This document shows, one piece after another, positions 1 to 8,535 of a stretch of 64,000 bases of DNA. Position numbers and translations under genes: made by a program. Numbering within the stretch: the first letter of the stretch is position 1; each line of letters starts with the position of its first letter. The notes beneath the pieces were generated by a model. It worked only from the letters and a program-made list of their open reading frames with translations. It searched no databases and was not told the DNA's origin. This DNA is from Streptomyces sp. H27-C3 (GTDB lineage Bacteria; Actinomycetota; Actinomycetes; Streptomycetales; Streptomycetaceae): the NCBI RefSeq assembly GCF_030063415.1, contig NZ_JASITA010000001.1, positions 1-64,000 of the forward strand, written 5' to 3'.

Positions 1-1
1 C

Positions 2-94
2 AGCCCGATCGAGTTCGAGGAGAGGTACTACTCCGATCAGGCAACGACCAGAAGAGCGAACCTGAAACCCCGTCAACCCTCCCTGACCAGCTGA
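2..94 (+). pseudogene. C-terminal end of an IS3-family transposase (runs in from the left edge)
   Basis: Reading frame 2 is open from the window edge to a TGA at 92-94 and gives a 30-residue tail containing SPIEFEERYYSDQAT and ending NLKPRQPSLTS. I recognise this as the extreme C-terminus of the rve-type integrase (OrfB) of IS3-family elements common in Streptomyces. Only the last exported residues are visible, so whether the element is complete lies outside the window. The element probably ends near 127, where the sequence turns into an unrelated beta-helix coding region. Frame 1 across the same bases is also open, so a chimeric reading into the downstream gene is formally possible. Confidence 0.75.
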
Positions 95-127
95 TCAGCA
101 TCTCCCGAGTAACGGGGGAACCTCACA
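95..127 (+). mobile_element. Probable right end of the IS3-family element
   Basis: These about 33 bases lie between the transposase stop and the start of beta-helix homology, and run into a CA dinucleotide at 126-127, as expected for the TG...CA termini of IS3 elements. The left inverted repeat is outside the window, so the exact terminus is an inference. Confidence 0.45.
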
Positions 128-522
128 CCGGGGAGGCCATCGACATCAAGGAAGGCACCTTCGACGGTGTCGTCCGGGGCAACACCTTCGACGGGCGAGG
201 CATCAGCGGAAAGAATTCCGCCGACTCGTGGATCGACGCCAAGGGCGTCGACTACCTGATCGAGGGAAATACCGGAACCTTCGCCCCGCCCGGGACTTTC
301 GCCAATGGCTACGAAACACACAACCCGGGCACCTATCCGTCGTTCCTGAACGGCTGCGGCACGGTATGGCGGAACAACAAGTCCGACCTGGGCAGCATGG
401 GCCAGTACGCCATCAAAGTCACGTCCACGTCCAAGTGCCGCGAGCGGCCGAACGTCGTCCACGCGTCGAACACCGTGACCCGGGCGACGGTAGGGCTGAC
501 CAACATCAGCGTCACACCGTGA
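128..522 (+). pseudogene. 3' remnant of a right-handed beta-helix repeat protein
   Basis: Frame 1 continues from the insertion-sequence end to a TGA at 520-522 and encodes about 130 residues with short Asn/Gly-rich turns (VVRGNTFDGRG, DYLIEGNTGTF, VWRNNKSDLG, VHASNTVT). This is the repeating pattern of parallel beta-helix (pectate-lyase-like or NosD-like) extracellular proteins. The N-terminal two thirds, including any signal peptide, is missing. The break coincides with the inferred end of the IS3 element, so disruption by insertion is the simplest explanation. No catalytic residues can be assigned. The C-terminus seems intact. Confidence 0.65.
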
Positions 523-1128
523 CACCAGGCATTCAGTCGGCGAGCAACACGGGCACGGCTTGCACGGCATTGATTCCTGCGGGTCCAATCAGTATGGGGG
601 CGAGGTAAAGACCGACATGGCAGATGTTTTCGCGACCCGACTTCGCCGCGGAAGGGGAAGCCTCTACACGTACCGGGTGCGCGGGCGCGAACGCAGCGCC
701 GTAGTTCTGACGAACACCGTGCGGTGGTGGAGTTGAGCCGGGGTGGAGCTGTGGAACTCCTGCCCGGCGATGCTCAACCCGCACTCGCTCGACGAGCGGG
801 AAACCCCGTAGTCCCGGGCGCCACCATCGGACAAGATGGATCCCGTGAAGGACCTACCCCCCGGCCTGCCGTCAGCAGACAGGAGAGGCACCTGCGCAGC
901 GTTCGTCGAGGGGCATAGGTGAGGCCCCGCAGGGGGGCGGCTTACCTATGCCCCCATCACCACAACCTCCCTGTCCGCGGACCGACCCGCGTCGTCACCA
1001 CCAGTCGGCCGTCACTTGCACAGGGCTGTTCTCAGCGGCCCGGGACGCCGAGGACGCCTTCTGGGCCTGATCGGAGCGGGGCCGGCGGTCATACCGGGCA
1101 GCGATGTCGGCCGGCGCGCGGTTGTCGA
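523..1128. other. Intergenic region with one large stem-loop
   Basis: No convincing gene is seen in about 600 bases. A minus-strand frame at 533-784 ends in a hydrophobic stretch (LAPILIGPAGINAVQAV) that could be a remnant, but I do not recognise it and it has no clear ribosome binding site. The one strong element is the hairpin at 910-954. Confidence 0.4.
910..954. terminator. Large stem-loop, probable terminator
   Basis: GGGGCATAGGTGAG at 910-923 pairs with CTTACCTATGCCCC at 941-954 with one mismatch in 14. The inner segment adds a GCCCC/GGGGGC stem. It lies about 175 bases past the stop of the minus-strand LysR gene and could terminate it or a plus-strand transcript from the insertion sequence. 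Confidence 0.5.
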
Positions 1129-2058
1129 TCACCGCGCCCAGTTCGGTGTCCAGGTTCCAGCCGCGGAGTGCTCGGGTCGGATGGATTCGAGGTACTGGCG
1201 CAGTGCGGTCAGCGTGGGGTGGAGGTTGTCGCTGCGCCGGATCAGTGAATGCGGATAAACGGGTGTCGGGTCGTGCACGGCGATGAGTCGCAGGTCGTGG
1301 GCGGCCGGCCACAGGAGCCGGGTCTGCTTGCCGACGAACGTCGCCAGTTCGGAGGAGTCTGCGATCGCGTCCAGGAGCGGCTCGATGCCGAAGTTGGGGC
1401 CGATCGTATCGACGGTGAGCCCGAACGCCACGGCGAGCTCCTCGTAATAGGCGGCCCACTCGGTTCCGGCGACGATGCCGGGCATCCAGATTCTGTGCCC
1501 GGCAAGCTCGGCGAGGGTGATCTCTCGGGCGTTGGCCAACTGGTGGGCCGGTCCGGTGAGGAGCAGCAGGGGCTCGTCGAAAACACGGTCGGCTTCGATG
1601 CCGTCGGGGAGCTGCCTCGCGGGCTGGGTGATGGCACGGAAGGACGTGTCGATCGTGCCGGTCCGAACAGCGTCAACGGCTGTGTCGGCGTCGAAGAGGG
1701 TCACGACATCGAGTTCGGTCCCGGGATGTGCGTGGTGGAAGTCCCGCAGCAGCCCTGCGGGGGCGAGCTGCCGGCCGATCACGTCGACGCGCAGCGCGCG
1801 GCGGCCGGGCCGCACGGAGGCCGCCGCCCGCTCCTCGGCCCGGAGGAGCTCGCGGGCGTGGGGCAGGAATGCCTGGCCGTCGATGGTGAGCCGAGCGCCG
1901 CGGGCGGTGCGAGTGAACAGCCGCACACCGAAGTCCTTCTCCAATGCGGCGATGCGCTTGGAAACGGCCTGCTGGGTGATCGACAGCTCATCGGCGGCGC
2001 CCTGGAACTGGCCCCCGTCAGCGGCGGCGACGAAGGTACGCACAGCATCGAGGTTCAC
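1129..2058 (-). CDS. LysR-family transcriptional regulator
   Basis: Predicted cytoplasmic DNA-binding regulator of about 309 residues, the normal length for the family. The N-terminal winged helix-turn-helix is clear (LDAVRTFVAAADGGQFQGAA, ITQQAVSKRIAALE, FGVRLFTRTARG), followed by the LysR substrate-binding domain with the VIGRQLAPAGLLRDF segment. I place the start at the GTG at 2058 because family members begin a few residues before LDAVRTF; an ATG at 2085 would add nine residues. It is divergent from the MFS transporter at 2211, the usual arrangement of a LysR regulator and the efflux gene it controls. The effector is unknown. Confidence 0.88.
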   Translation of the reverse strand: MNLDAVRTFVAAADGGQFQGAADELSITQQAVSKRIAALEKDFGVRLFTRTARGARLTIDGQAFLPHARELLRAEERAAASVRPGRRALRVDVIGRQLAPAGLLRDFHHAHPGTELDVVTLFDADTAVDAVRTGTIDTSFRAITQPARQLPDGIEADRVFDEPLLLLTGPAHQLANAREITLAELAGHRIWMPGIVAGTEWAAYYEELAVAFGLTVDTIGPNFGIEPLLDAIADSSELATFVGKQTRLLWPAAHDLRLIAVHDPTPVYPHSLIRRSDNLHPTLTALRQYLESIRPEHSAAGTWTPNWAR

Positions 2059-2104
2059 GTCGCCCCAGTCTAGCGAGTCGCACAACGTGCCGTTGTGGCT
2101 GTCG

Positions 2105-2142
2105 GCCGACCAGTTGTTTGACCTGCTGCGGTGCTGGTCGGT
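2105..2142. promoter_or_regulatory. Inverted repeat in the LysR/MFS divergent promoter
   Basis: CCGACCAG (2106-2113) and CTGGTCGG (2134-2141) form a perfect 8-base inverted repeat with a 20-base spacer between the two divergent genes. It may be the LysR binding site. No conclusive -10/-35 pair is assigned. Confidence 0.35.
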
Positions 2143-2210
2143 TTGATCTCGGTGATCAATGTCGAGTCGATCGGACGCGGGAGCGAGAGAGAACGAGAGG
2201 TGGGCCGGGC

Positions 2211-3455
2211 ATGGGGGCCAAGCGGTCGCTGGGGCGACAGTTCGGGTGGTTCTGGGCGGCCTACGGGGTGAGCGCTTTCGGCACGCGGCTCGCGTTCGAC
2301 GCGTTCCCCCTGATCGCGATCCTCGTGCTGCACGCGGGGGCGACCGAGGTGTCGCTGCTGGCCTCCGCAGGGCTCGCGGTCGGAGCTGCGGTAGCGGTGC
2401 CGCTCGGTCCGTGGGTGGAGTTCCGCCGCAAGCGGCCGGTGATGGTGGCGACGGATCTGGTCCGGTTCGCCGCGCTGATGAGCGTCCCCGCCGCGTTCGC
2501 GCTCGGCCTGCTCGGCTTCACCCAGCTCCTCGTCGTGTCGGTCGTGGTCGGCGCAGCCGACATCGCCTTCACGGCGGCCGGCGGCGCATGCCTGAAGACG
2601 CTCGTACGGCCGGAGGACCTGCTCGTCGCGAACGGGCGGCTGGAGTCCACGACCTGGACGGCCACGATGCTCGGCCCACCCCTCGGCGGGGCCGCGATCG
2701 GACTGTTCGGCCCGGTCATGACCATGACGGCCGATGCGATCAGCTATCTGCTCTCGGCGGCAGGGATCCACGCCATCGGCGGCAAGGAACCGCGCCCCGC
2801 GCGAGCCGCTGCACCGCGGCTGCGGGCCGGCGACCTGCTCGACGGATGGCGCTACATCCTTGCCCGTCCGACACTGCGCCCGCTGTTCTTCAACACCGTC
2901 CTGGTCAACGCTCTGATCATGGCGACTGCCCCGCTCCTCGCCGTCCTCATGCTCAGCAGCCTCGGGTTCGCACCGTGGCAGTACGGCCTCGCATTCGCCG
3001 TCCCCTGCATCGGCGGTCTCATCGGCTCGCGGCTGTCCCGCCGACTCGTCGCACGGTTCGGCCGGCACCGGGTCATGCTCACCGCCGGGACGCTACGAGC
3101 ATGCTGGACGCTCGGGTTGGCCTTCATCGGCCCCGGGACGGGCGGGCTTGTCCTCGTCATGGCCGTCGAGCTCGGGCTGATCACCTGCATGGGCGTGTTC
3201 AACCCGGTGTTCGCCACCCACCGGCTCGACCGAACCGCGACGGACCGAGTCTCCCGTACCCTGTCCGCGTGGTCGGTCACCAGTAAACTCACCATTGCGG
3301 CCCTGACCGCCCTGTGGGGGCTACTGGCCGGCATCACCGGTCCCCGCCCCGCGATCGCGATCGCCGGTCTCCTCCTCCTGGCAACCCCACTCCTCCTGCC
3401 CCGACACGACCACGCTCCGGAGCACGAGCGGGAAGTGGCCCGGCGCCACCCGTGA
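2211..3455 (+). CDS. MFS transporter, probable drug or siderophore exporter
   Basis: About 414 residues with some twelve hydrophobic segments, the standard size of a major facilitator efflux pump. The sequence begins with a GWFWAAYGVSAFGTRLAFDA first helix and carries the cytoplasmic-loop RRKRPVMVATDLVRF motif typical of the EntS/MFS_3 group of exporters. The ATG at 2211 is preceded by GAGAGG; the frame is open further upstream, but that part has no transmembrane character and lies in the promoter region. Divergent from the LysR gene, so likely induced by it. Substrate cannot be predicted. Confidence 0.87.
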   Translation: MGAKRSLGRQFGWFWAAYGVSAFGTRLAFDAFPLIAILVLHAGATEVSLLASAGLAVGAAVAVPLGPWVEFRRKRPVMVATDLVRFAALMSVPAAFALGLLGFTQLLVVSVVVGAADIAFTAAGGACLKTLVRPEDLLVANGRLESTTWTATMLGPPLGGAAIGLFGPVMTMTADAISYLLSAAGIHAIGGKEPRPARAAAPRLRAGDLLDGWRYILARPTLRPLFFNTVLVNALIMATAPLLAVLMLSSLGFAPWQYGLAFAVPCIGGLIGSRLSRRLVARFGRHRVMLTAGTLRACWTLGLAFIGPGTGGLVLVMAVELGLITCMGVFNPVFATHRLDRTATDRVSRTLSAWSVTSKLTIAALTALWGLLAGITGPRPAIAIAGLLLLATPLLLPRHDHAPEHEREVARRHP

Positions 3456-3522
3456 CAGCCCAACTCGCCGCTCGGGGAGTACTGTTCGGCGCTCGCTGAG
3501 CCGACTACCCACCAGGCAGTGA

Positions 3523-3559
3523 ACTGCGAGGGCGGCCGCGCGGCACGCCCCCTCGCAGT
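3523..3559. terminator. Stem-loop after the MFS gene
   Basis: ACTGCGAGGG (3523-3532) pairs perfectly with CCCTCGCAGT (3550-3559), with a GC-rich 17-base loop. Position 70-100 bases after the MFS stop fits a factor-independent terminator lacking a T-tract, common in Streptomyces. Confidence 0.6.
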
Positions 3560-3616
3560 GCTTCAGTCGACGGATGCGAAGCCAACGCCGATGACGGCGC
3601 GTTCAGCCGCCGGTCG

Positions 3617-3844
3617 GGCGCCCTGCTCACCGCGTTGCGCGGGGGCACGATCGCCGGCGCCGGGATCGATGTGTTCGACGTCGAGCCGCTGCCCGCCGGT
3701 CACCCGATGCGCTCGGCACCCCGGCTGCTGGCCACCCCGCACCTCGGCTATGTGTCCCGGGAGAACTACCGCACGTACTACGGCCAGGCGGTCGAGGACA
3801 TCCAGGCGTATCTGTCCGGCGCGCCCGTACGCTGCCTGGGCTGA
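3617..3844 (+). pseudogene. C-terminal fragment of a D-2-hydroxyacid dehydrogenase
   Basis: The frame encodes GALLTALRGGTIAGAGIDVF, then DVEPLP and LLATPHLGYVSRENY, the classical end of the NAD-binding domain of D-isomer 2-hydroxyacid dehydrogenases (the TPHLGY histidine is the catalytic one). Only about 75 of some 320 residues remain; the N-terminal substrate domain, the GxGxxG motif and the catalytic Arg/Glu are gone. Sequence upstream of 3617 has no homology I recognise, so the gene was truncated by a deletion. The stop at 3842-3844 appears to be the native one. Confidence 0.75.
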
Positions 3845-4370
3845 CCGTCGGGTGGGCCGTATCCCTCCGCGAGGCCGCACGGGGGAAGCCCGCCACGGCC
3901 ACCGACTGCGGGCCCGGCCGCCGCCCTGGCGGGAACCGCGGAGTGGCCGGGCACAGTCATGAGAGCGTACGCATGCCCGCTCCCCGTACGCATGCCCGCT
4001 CCCCCTACCCACGGCGCGTCCCGATGACCGGAAAGCCTCTCATGCCGACCTTCAGCAGCCAGTTCCTCACCCTCGCCCGGCCGGGCCTCGCCTGGGCCTG
4101 CGAACAGCTCGACCTCTTCGACGCGCTGGTCCCCGCCGGTGTGGTCTCCTTCGATCTGGACGAGCCGTCGGTGACCCGCTCGGGGATCGCTCTGCGCGGC
4201 CATGTCCTGGGCACCTACGCCGCGCGACCACTCCGTGTGCCCGTTCACAGCTCCGGACGGCAGAACTCTTCCGGGACCCGCCGGCCTGCCTTCCCGGCTG
4301 AGCGGGCGACACAGCTCATGATGATCTCCCTCGGCCGCGTGCAGAGCGGCCGTGACATCGGAGGCTGCTC
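3845..4370. other. Region without an assignable gene; 19-base tandem repeat
   Basis: An open frame spans 3943-4374 on the plus strand (its middle reads MPTFSSQFLTLARPGLAW), but I recognise no family and it overlaps the next gene. It may be the residue of another decayed gene. A perfect tandem duplication of CGTACGCATGCCCGCTCCC covers 3966-4003. Confidence 0.35.
3966..4003. repeat. Two tandem copies of a 19-base unit
   Basis: The unit CGTACGCATGCCCGCTCCC occurs at 3966-3984 and 3985-4003 without a mismatch. It lies in a degenerate region and shows no promoter-like elements; a replication-slippage duplication is likely. Confidence 0.85.
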
Positions 4371-4988
4371 GTGACGCGTTGGACGGCCTTTGCCCGCATC
4401 GGGTTCGCCGCGCTCACCGCGGCGGCGCTTTGGGTCAGCGCGGTGCACGCCAGTGAAGTAGGCCTGGGGCTCGACGACTTCTTCAGCTTCTTCACCGTGC
4501 TGAGCAACTGTGCGGCCGTGCTCGTCCTCGCCTGGGGCGGCCTGGCCACCTCGCTGGACCGGCCCGGGGTCCCCCATCTGCTGCGTGGCGCGGCAACGCT
4601 CTACATGGTCGTCACGGCACTGGTCTTCGCGATCGCCCTGACCGACGTCGAAACCGGCATGCTGCCGTGGACCAACGTTGTCCTGCACCAGGTGATGCCC
4701 GTGGTCATGCTCCTCGACTGGCTCCTGCTGCCGCCCCTGCGCCCCCTGCGCTACAGCCGCAGCGCACTGTGGCTGCTCTTTCCGCTGCTCTACCTCGTCT
4801 ACACCCTCGTCCGAGGGCCCGTGGCCGACTGGTACCCATACCCCTTTCTCGACGCCTTCACGAACGGATACGCCCACGTCGCCCTCGCGAGCGCGCTGAT
4901 CAGCGTCGCCTTCCTGGCCCTCACCGCATTTCTGACCTGGGCCGGAAACACCCGGAGGCTGCGCGTCTCCGCACAGACCCACGGCTGA
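4371..4988 (+). CDS. Pr6Pr-family integral membrane protein
   Basis: A 205-residue protein with about six hydrophobic helices (for example RIGFAALTAAALWVSAV, LSNCAAVLVLAWGG, VVTALVFAIAL, LWLLFPLLYLVYTLV). The pattern FFTVLSN...NVVLHQVMPVVMLLDWLL...PYPFLD is characteristic of the Pr6Pr (FAR-17a/AIG1-like) membrane proteins of actinobacteria, whose biochemical role is unknown. The start is a GTG at 4371. The length matches the family. It is flanked by remnants on both sides and has no evident operon partner. Confidence 0.8.
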   Translation: MTRWTAFARIGFAALTAAALWVSAVHASEVGLGLDDFFSFFTVLSNCAAVLVLAWGGLATSLDRPGVPHLLRGAATLYMVVTALVFAIALTDVETGMLPWTNVVLHQVMPVVMLLDWLLLPPLRPLRYSRSALWLLFPLLYLVYTLVRGPVADWYPYPFLDAFTNGYAHVALASALISVAFLALTAFLTWAGNTRRLRVSAQTHG

Positions 4989-5101
4989 CCGTCGAAGACG
5001 GGCGGGGACATACGCCAGACGCCCTCGTGGCAGAGGTTGAACGCCTTGACCACCCGGGCAGCCGGCGCGGCCTCGGCCAGTCGCCTGGCCGCGGAGGGGC
5101 C
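4982..5101 (-). pseudogene. Fragment of an NADPH-dependent F420 reductase-like protein
   Basis: About 40 minus-strand residues include LAEAAPAARVVKAFNLCHEG followed by VWRMSPPVFDG, which I recognise from the NAD(P)-binding/F420-dependent NADP reductase family (the VVKAFN segment follows the Rossmann core). Neither the N-terminal Rossmann GxGxxG part nor the C-terminal helical domain is present, and the remnant abuts the 3' end of the Pr6Pr gene. Confidence 0.55.
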
Positions 5102-5188
5102 GTCACTACGCGGAGCCACCACCACGCGTCGCACACGAACTCACCCCGCTCGGGCGGACGTCCACCCCGCCCGAGCGTGTGCCGGGGG

Positions 5189-5740
5189 TCAGCCGACCGG
5201 GAGGCGATCGCGTACGGCGTCGGCCGCGGACCGTACCCCGTGTGCCTTGTCGAAGACGGCGGCGCCGACCGTGTGCCCGGCCTTCCTGGCGCTGCGCCGG
5301 CCGGCGGTGGCCGCGGCTCGCGAGCGGTAGGCCAGCGAAGGCTTGCCGTGGGTGTCCGCCGCGGCGATCAGCAGGCCGCCGAACAGGGCCAGGTTCTTGG
5401 TGAACTCCACGCGCTGACGGGCCCGCTCCTCGGGGTCCTTCGTGTTCCACCAGGCCTGTCCCGCAAGGGTCGTGGGTACGAGTGAGGCGGCCAGTGCGAG
5501 CGCGGACGCGCGCGGAAAACGGCCGACCGCGAGCAGCGCGCCCGCGCCGAGCTGGACGACGCTGTTGATCCGTACGAGCTGCACGGTTTTGTCCGGCAAC
5601 TGCGGGACGCGTTCCGCCAAGGGCAGGGCCACCGGGTCGGCCACGGGCGCCACGGAGTGCGGATCGCGGAGGGTTCGTAGTCCGCCGGAGAGAAAGACGG
5701 AGGCGAGCAGGGGGCGAGCGACTGTCCTCAGAATGGCCAT
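5189..5740 (-). CDS. DoxX-family membrane protein
   Basis: 183 residues beginning MAILRTVARPLLASVFLSGG, with the arrangement of the DoxX family: N-terminal helix, conserved RINSVVQLGAGALLAVGRFPR second helix, then LALAASLVPTTLAGQAWW and the PEERARQRVEFTKNLALFGG helix. DoxX-like proteins sit in the cytoplasmic membrane and are tied to redox or thiol homeostasis; the reaction here is unknown. The basic 45-residue C-terminal tail (HGKPSLAYRSRAAAT onward) is a common actinobacterial extension. Divergent from the FUSC gene, with about 290 bases between them. Confidence 0.85.
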   Translation of the reverse strand: MAILRTVARPLLASVFLSGGLRTLRDPHSVAPVADPVALPLAERVPQLPDKTVQLVRINSVVQLGAGALLAVGRFPRASALALAASLVPTTLAGQAWWNTKDPEERARQRVEFTKNLALFGGLLIAAADTHGKPSLAYRSRAAATAGRRSARKAGHTVGAAVFDKAHGVRSAADAVRDRLPVG

Positions 5741-6032
5741 GCTCCGCACATGCCCGGGTTCGCGACGGGCACGCACCCTCTTCCGGACTGCACGCCGCGC
5801 CACGACGGGTTGGACGGCGTCGGAGCGTGCCCCTTCGGGCGGCACCGGAGCGCCGGGGGCCGGGCGACGGCGGTCACGCGCCGTCGCCCGCATCCGCGCG
5901 GGAACGCGGCGAGCACCGACCGCCTGTCGTCCCCCAATTGCCTGCCGTGCGATGCTGAGGCGTAGGCGGATCACAGCGGGGAGCGGGAGAAACGGCAGCG
6001 TGAGGGCAGTGGGGCGGCGGCGCGGGACCGGA

Positions 6033-8258
6033 ATGTGGGATCGGTTCGCGGCGTCCGATCCGGGGCTGCTGCGGCTGATGGCGGGGCTGCGGACGGTCGC
6101 GGCGATCGCCCTGACCCTGGTTGTCCTGGCCTTGCTCGATACCGGCATCACTCACATGGTCGCCGGTGCGATGACCGCGATGGTCTCCACCTTCGCGATC
6201 AAGGAGAAGCAGGTACGCGATCAGGCCGTCACGCTCGCGCTCGGCCTGCCGGTCGCCCTCGTCGCGATGTCGCTGGGCGCGCTGCTGAACACCCGGATCA
6301 TCATGGGTGACATCTTCTTCGTCGCGCTCATCTTCGGCGCCGTCTACAGCCGGCGGTTCGGCGACCGTGGCACCGCGCTGGGCCTGATCGGTTTCCAGAT
6401 CTACTTCCTCTCCCTCTTCGTGGGCGCCACCACCTCTGCCCTGCCCGTGCTGCACCTGACCCTGGCCGTCGCTTTCGCCTCCAGTGCGGTGGTGCGGTTC
6501 GCCGTCGTGCCGGAGACGCCCCAGCGCGTCCTCACGCGGCTGCGCGACGCCTTCCGAGCGCGCGTCGCTCAGCTGGTGGCCAGTCAGATCGAGCTGCTCG
6601 ACGCCGGACCCGAGCAGCTGGACAAAGTGCTCGACGACGTACGACGGCGTACGGCCCGGCTGCACGAGGCGGCTCTGATGATCCAGAGCCGCCTGGAGGA
6701 CGGCACCCGCGACGCGGCCACGGCCGCCCTGCTGCAGCGCCGGGTCGCGGACGCCGAGATCGCCACGGAGCGGCTGGGCATGCTCCTGCTGAATGCCCGC
6801 AGCGCCGAGCGCGCGGACACGCTCACCCTGCATCTGCCGCACGCGCCCGTGCCGGTCACCGGCGACTGGAGGCCGGCCGAGGACGACGCGACGATCACGC
6901 TGCGCCGCGACCTGAAGGCCCTGCATCTGCTGGTGGTCAGGCCCGCGTCGGACGACCGGGGCACGGCCGTGGCCCACGTGCGCAACCGGCTGCTCGGCTA
7001 CCGGGACGAGGACGGGCTGCCGCCCGCCACCGCCGCCGTCCAGGACGTCTTCCGCGGTATCGGTGAGGCCGCCCGTGCCGTCCTCGGTCTGCGGCTCGCG
7101 CTGGACGGGCCCCAGGACGAGTCCGACGACTCACCGGCGACCACCAGGTCCCGTGAGGAGTTCGACGCGGAGGACGTCGCGCTCGCCGCCCAGGAAGAGC
7201 CCGAGGACGCGGACCGTACCGGGCTGCAACGCCTCACCACCAGGGCGGCGTTCCAGGTGTCGGTGGGCTCGGTCCTGGCCATCATCGGCGGGGAGCTGCT
7301 CTCCACCCAGCGCTGGTACTGGGCGGTCCTGACCTGCTGGGTGGTCTTCCTCAACACCGCCTCCACCGGCGAGATCCTGGTCAAGGGTTACCGCAGACTC
7401 CTGGGCACGGTCCTCGGCGTGGTCGCCGGTGTCGCGCTCGCGGGACTGGTCGGCGACCACACCTGGGTCGCGTTCACGCTGGTCCTGGTGTTCATCTTCG
7501 GGATGTTCTTCACCGCTCCGCTGTCGTACGCGCTCATGTCCTTCTTCGTCACGGCGATGCTGGGTCTGCTCTACACCCTGCTGAACTCCTACAGCTTCGA
7601 CGTGTTGGTGCTGCGCATCGAGGAGACGGCGCTCGGCGCCGCGTGCGGGATCATCGCTGCCGTGCTGGTGCTGCCGGTGCACACCGACCGCCGCACCGAC
7701 GAGCTGCTGGGCACGGTCCTGGACCGGCTGGGCGATGTCGTTTCGGCGGCGGTGGAGCAGCTGAGTGGCGGGCCCGCGTCGGATCTGCTGACCCTGGCGC
7801 GGGATCTGGACACGGCGCTGGACGAGCTGCGCGCCTCCACCAAGCCGTTGACCCACCCGATCTCTCCGCTGCGCGGCCGTCGGCAGACCGTTCGCTATCT
7901 GGTGGCGCTGCTGGAGACGTGCGCGTATCACGCCCGTTCCCTGGCGGCGACCGCCGAGCTCGTGCCGCACAGCAAGACGGTCGCGGCCGACCCTCGTCTG
8001 GAGCGGGCCGGGCGGCGCATCGCCCACAACATCGAGGCGCTCGCCGCGCATGTGAAGGACGAGGGCACCGCGGGTCAGGTCGAGTCCGGTGCGAGCATCG
8101 CCTCGACGCTGCAGGCCGACAGGTCCGGTGTCCTGCCGTCGGGCACGGTGACCTTCCGCGTACTGCGGCATCTGCAGCGTCTCGACGAGTGCGTGGTGGG
8201 ACTCGCCCGCCCCCTCGACGTACCGGTCACCGACCGCGCCGGGTCGACGCGGTCGTGA
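6033..8258 (+). CDS. FUSC-family membrane transporter
   Basis: About 741 residues. A first cluster of helices (residues 12-150: LRTVAAIALTLVVLALL, ITHMVAGAMTAMVSTFAIKE, YFLSLFVGATTSALPVLHL) is followed by a 200-residue charged cytoplasmic domain, then a second membrane block starting FQVSVGSVLAIIGGELL and WAVLTCWVVFLNTASTGEIL, and a helical C-terminus. This duplicated plan is that of fusaric acid resistance/aromatic acid exporter (FUSC, YccS-like) proteins. The ATG at 6033 fits the first helix; a GTG at 6000 in the same frame is an alternative. Probably monocistronic. Substrate unknown, perhaps aromatic acids. Confidence 0.85.
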   Translation: MWDRFAASDPGLLRLMAGLRTVAAIALTLVVLALLDTGITHMVAGAMTAMVSTFAIKEKQVRDQAVTLALGLPVALVAMSLGALLNTRIIMGDIFFVALIFGAVYSRRFGDRGTALGLIGFQIYFLSLFVGATTSALPVLHLTLAVAFASSAVVRFAVVPETPQRVLTRLRDAFRARVAQLVASQIELLDAGPEQLDKVLDDVRRRTARLHEAALMIQSRLEDGTRDAATAALLQRRVADAEIATERLGMLLLNARSAERADTLTLHLPHAPVPVTGDWRPAEDDATITLRRDLKALHLLVVRPASDDRGTAVAHVRNRLLGYRDEDGLPPATAAVQDVFRGIGEAARAVLGLRLALDGPQDESDDSPATTRSREEFDAEDVALAAQEEPEDADRTGLQRLTTRAAFQVSVGSVLAIIGGELLSTQRWYWAVLTCWVVFLNTASTGEILVKGYRRLLGTVLGVVAGVALAGLVGDHTWVAFTLVLVFIFGMFFTAPLSYALMSFFVTAMLGLLYTLLNSYSFDVLVLRIEETALGAACGIIAAVLVLPVHTDRRTDELLGTVLDRLGDVVSAAVEQLSGGPASDLLTLARDLDTALDELRASTKPLTHPISPLRGRRQTVRYLVALLETCAYHARSLAATAELVPHSKTVAADPRLERAGRRIAHNIEALAAHVKDEGTAGQVESGASIASTLQADRSGVLPSGTVTFRVLRHLQRLDECVVGLARPLDVPVTDRAGSTRS

Positions 8259-8535
8259 CCCGTCGGGCGTAACCTGTCAGGGGCGCGATGCCCACCCCCG
8301 GAACGCGGGCTCCACTGCCTTTCCCCGGCAGCCGTCATCGCCGGCCAGGCGAGTCCGCCGGGGCGTGGATCGACCCGGGAGGCATAGGGAGCGGGCCGGT
8401 AGGCCGGTTCGTAGAAACAGCCGCTCCCAAACTTGGCGTCGAAACGCGGGCAGTCGTCCGCGACCGCTGCCGGCGTGGGCTTCTTCCCGCTACGGGCCCA
8501 CTTGTCCAGCGGGACGTGGCCCGCAGCCCGCGTCG
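8259..8535. other. Region with no intact gene
   Basis: The minus strand between about 8430 and 8530 shows a protein-like stretch (GHVPLDKWARSGKKPTPAAV) that I cannot place and that lacks both a start and a family match. It meets the DUF1330 remnant near 8530 and may be a second decayed gene. Confidence 0.3.

Noticed and set aside
228..608. Plus-strand open frame of 126 residues across the beta-helix remnant
   Set aside because: Arg-rich with no homology; it is a shadow of the frame-1 beta-helix coding sequence.
1249..2073. Long plus-strand frame opposite the LysR gene
   Set aside because: It is antisense to a clear LysR protein; its composition (Gly, Glu, Val-rich) is typical of antisense frames in high-GC DNA.
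3943..4374. 143-residue frame before the Pr6Pr gene
   Set aside because: No family recognised, it overlaps the next gene and contains the tandem repeat; kept only as an unexplained region.
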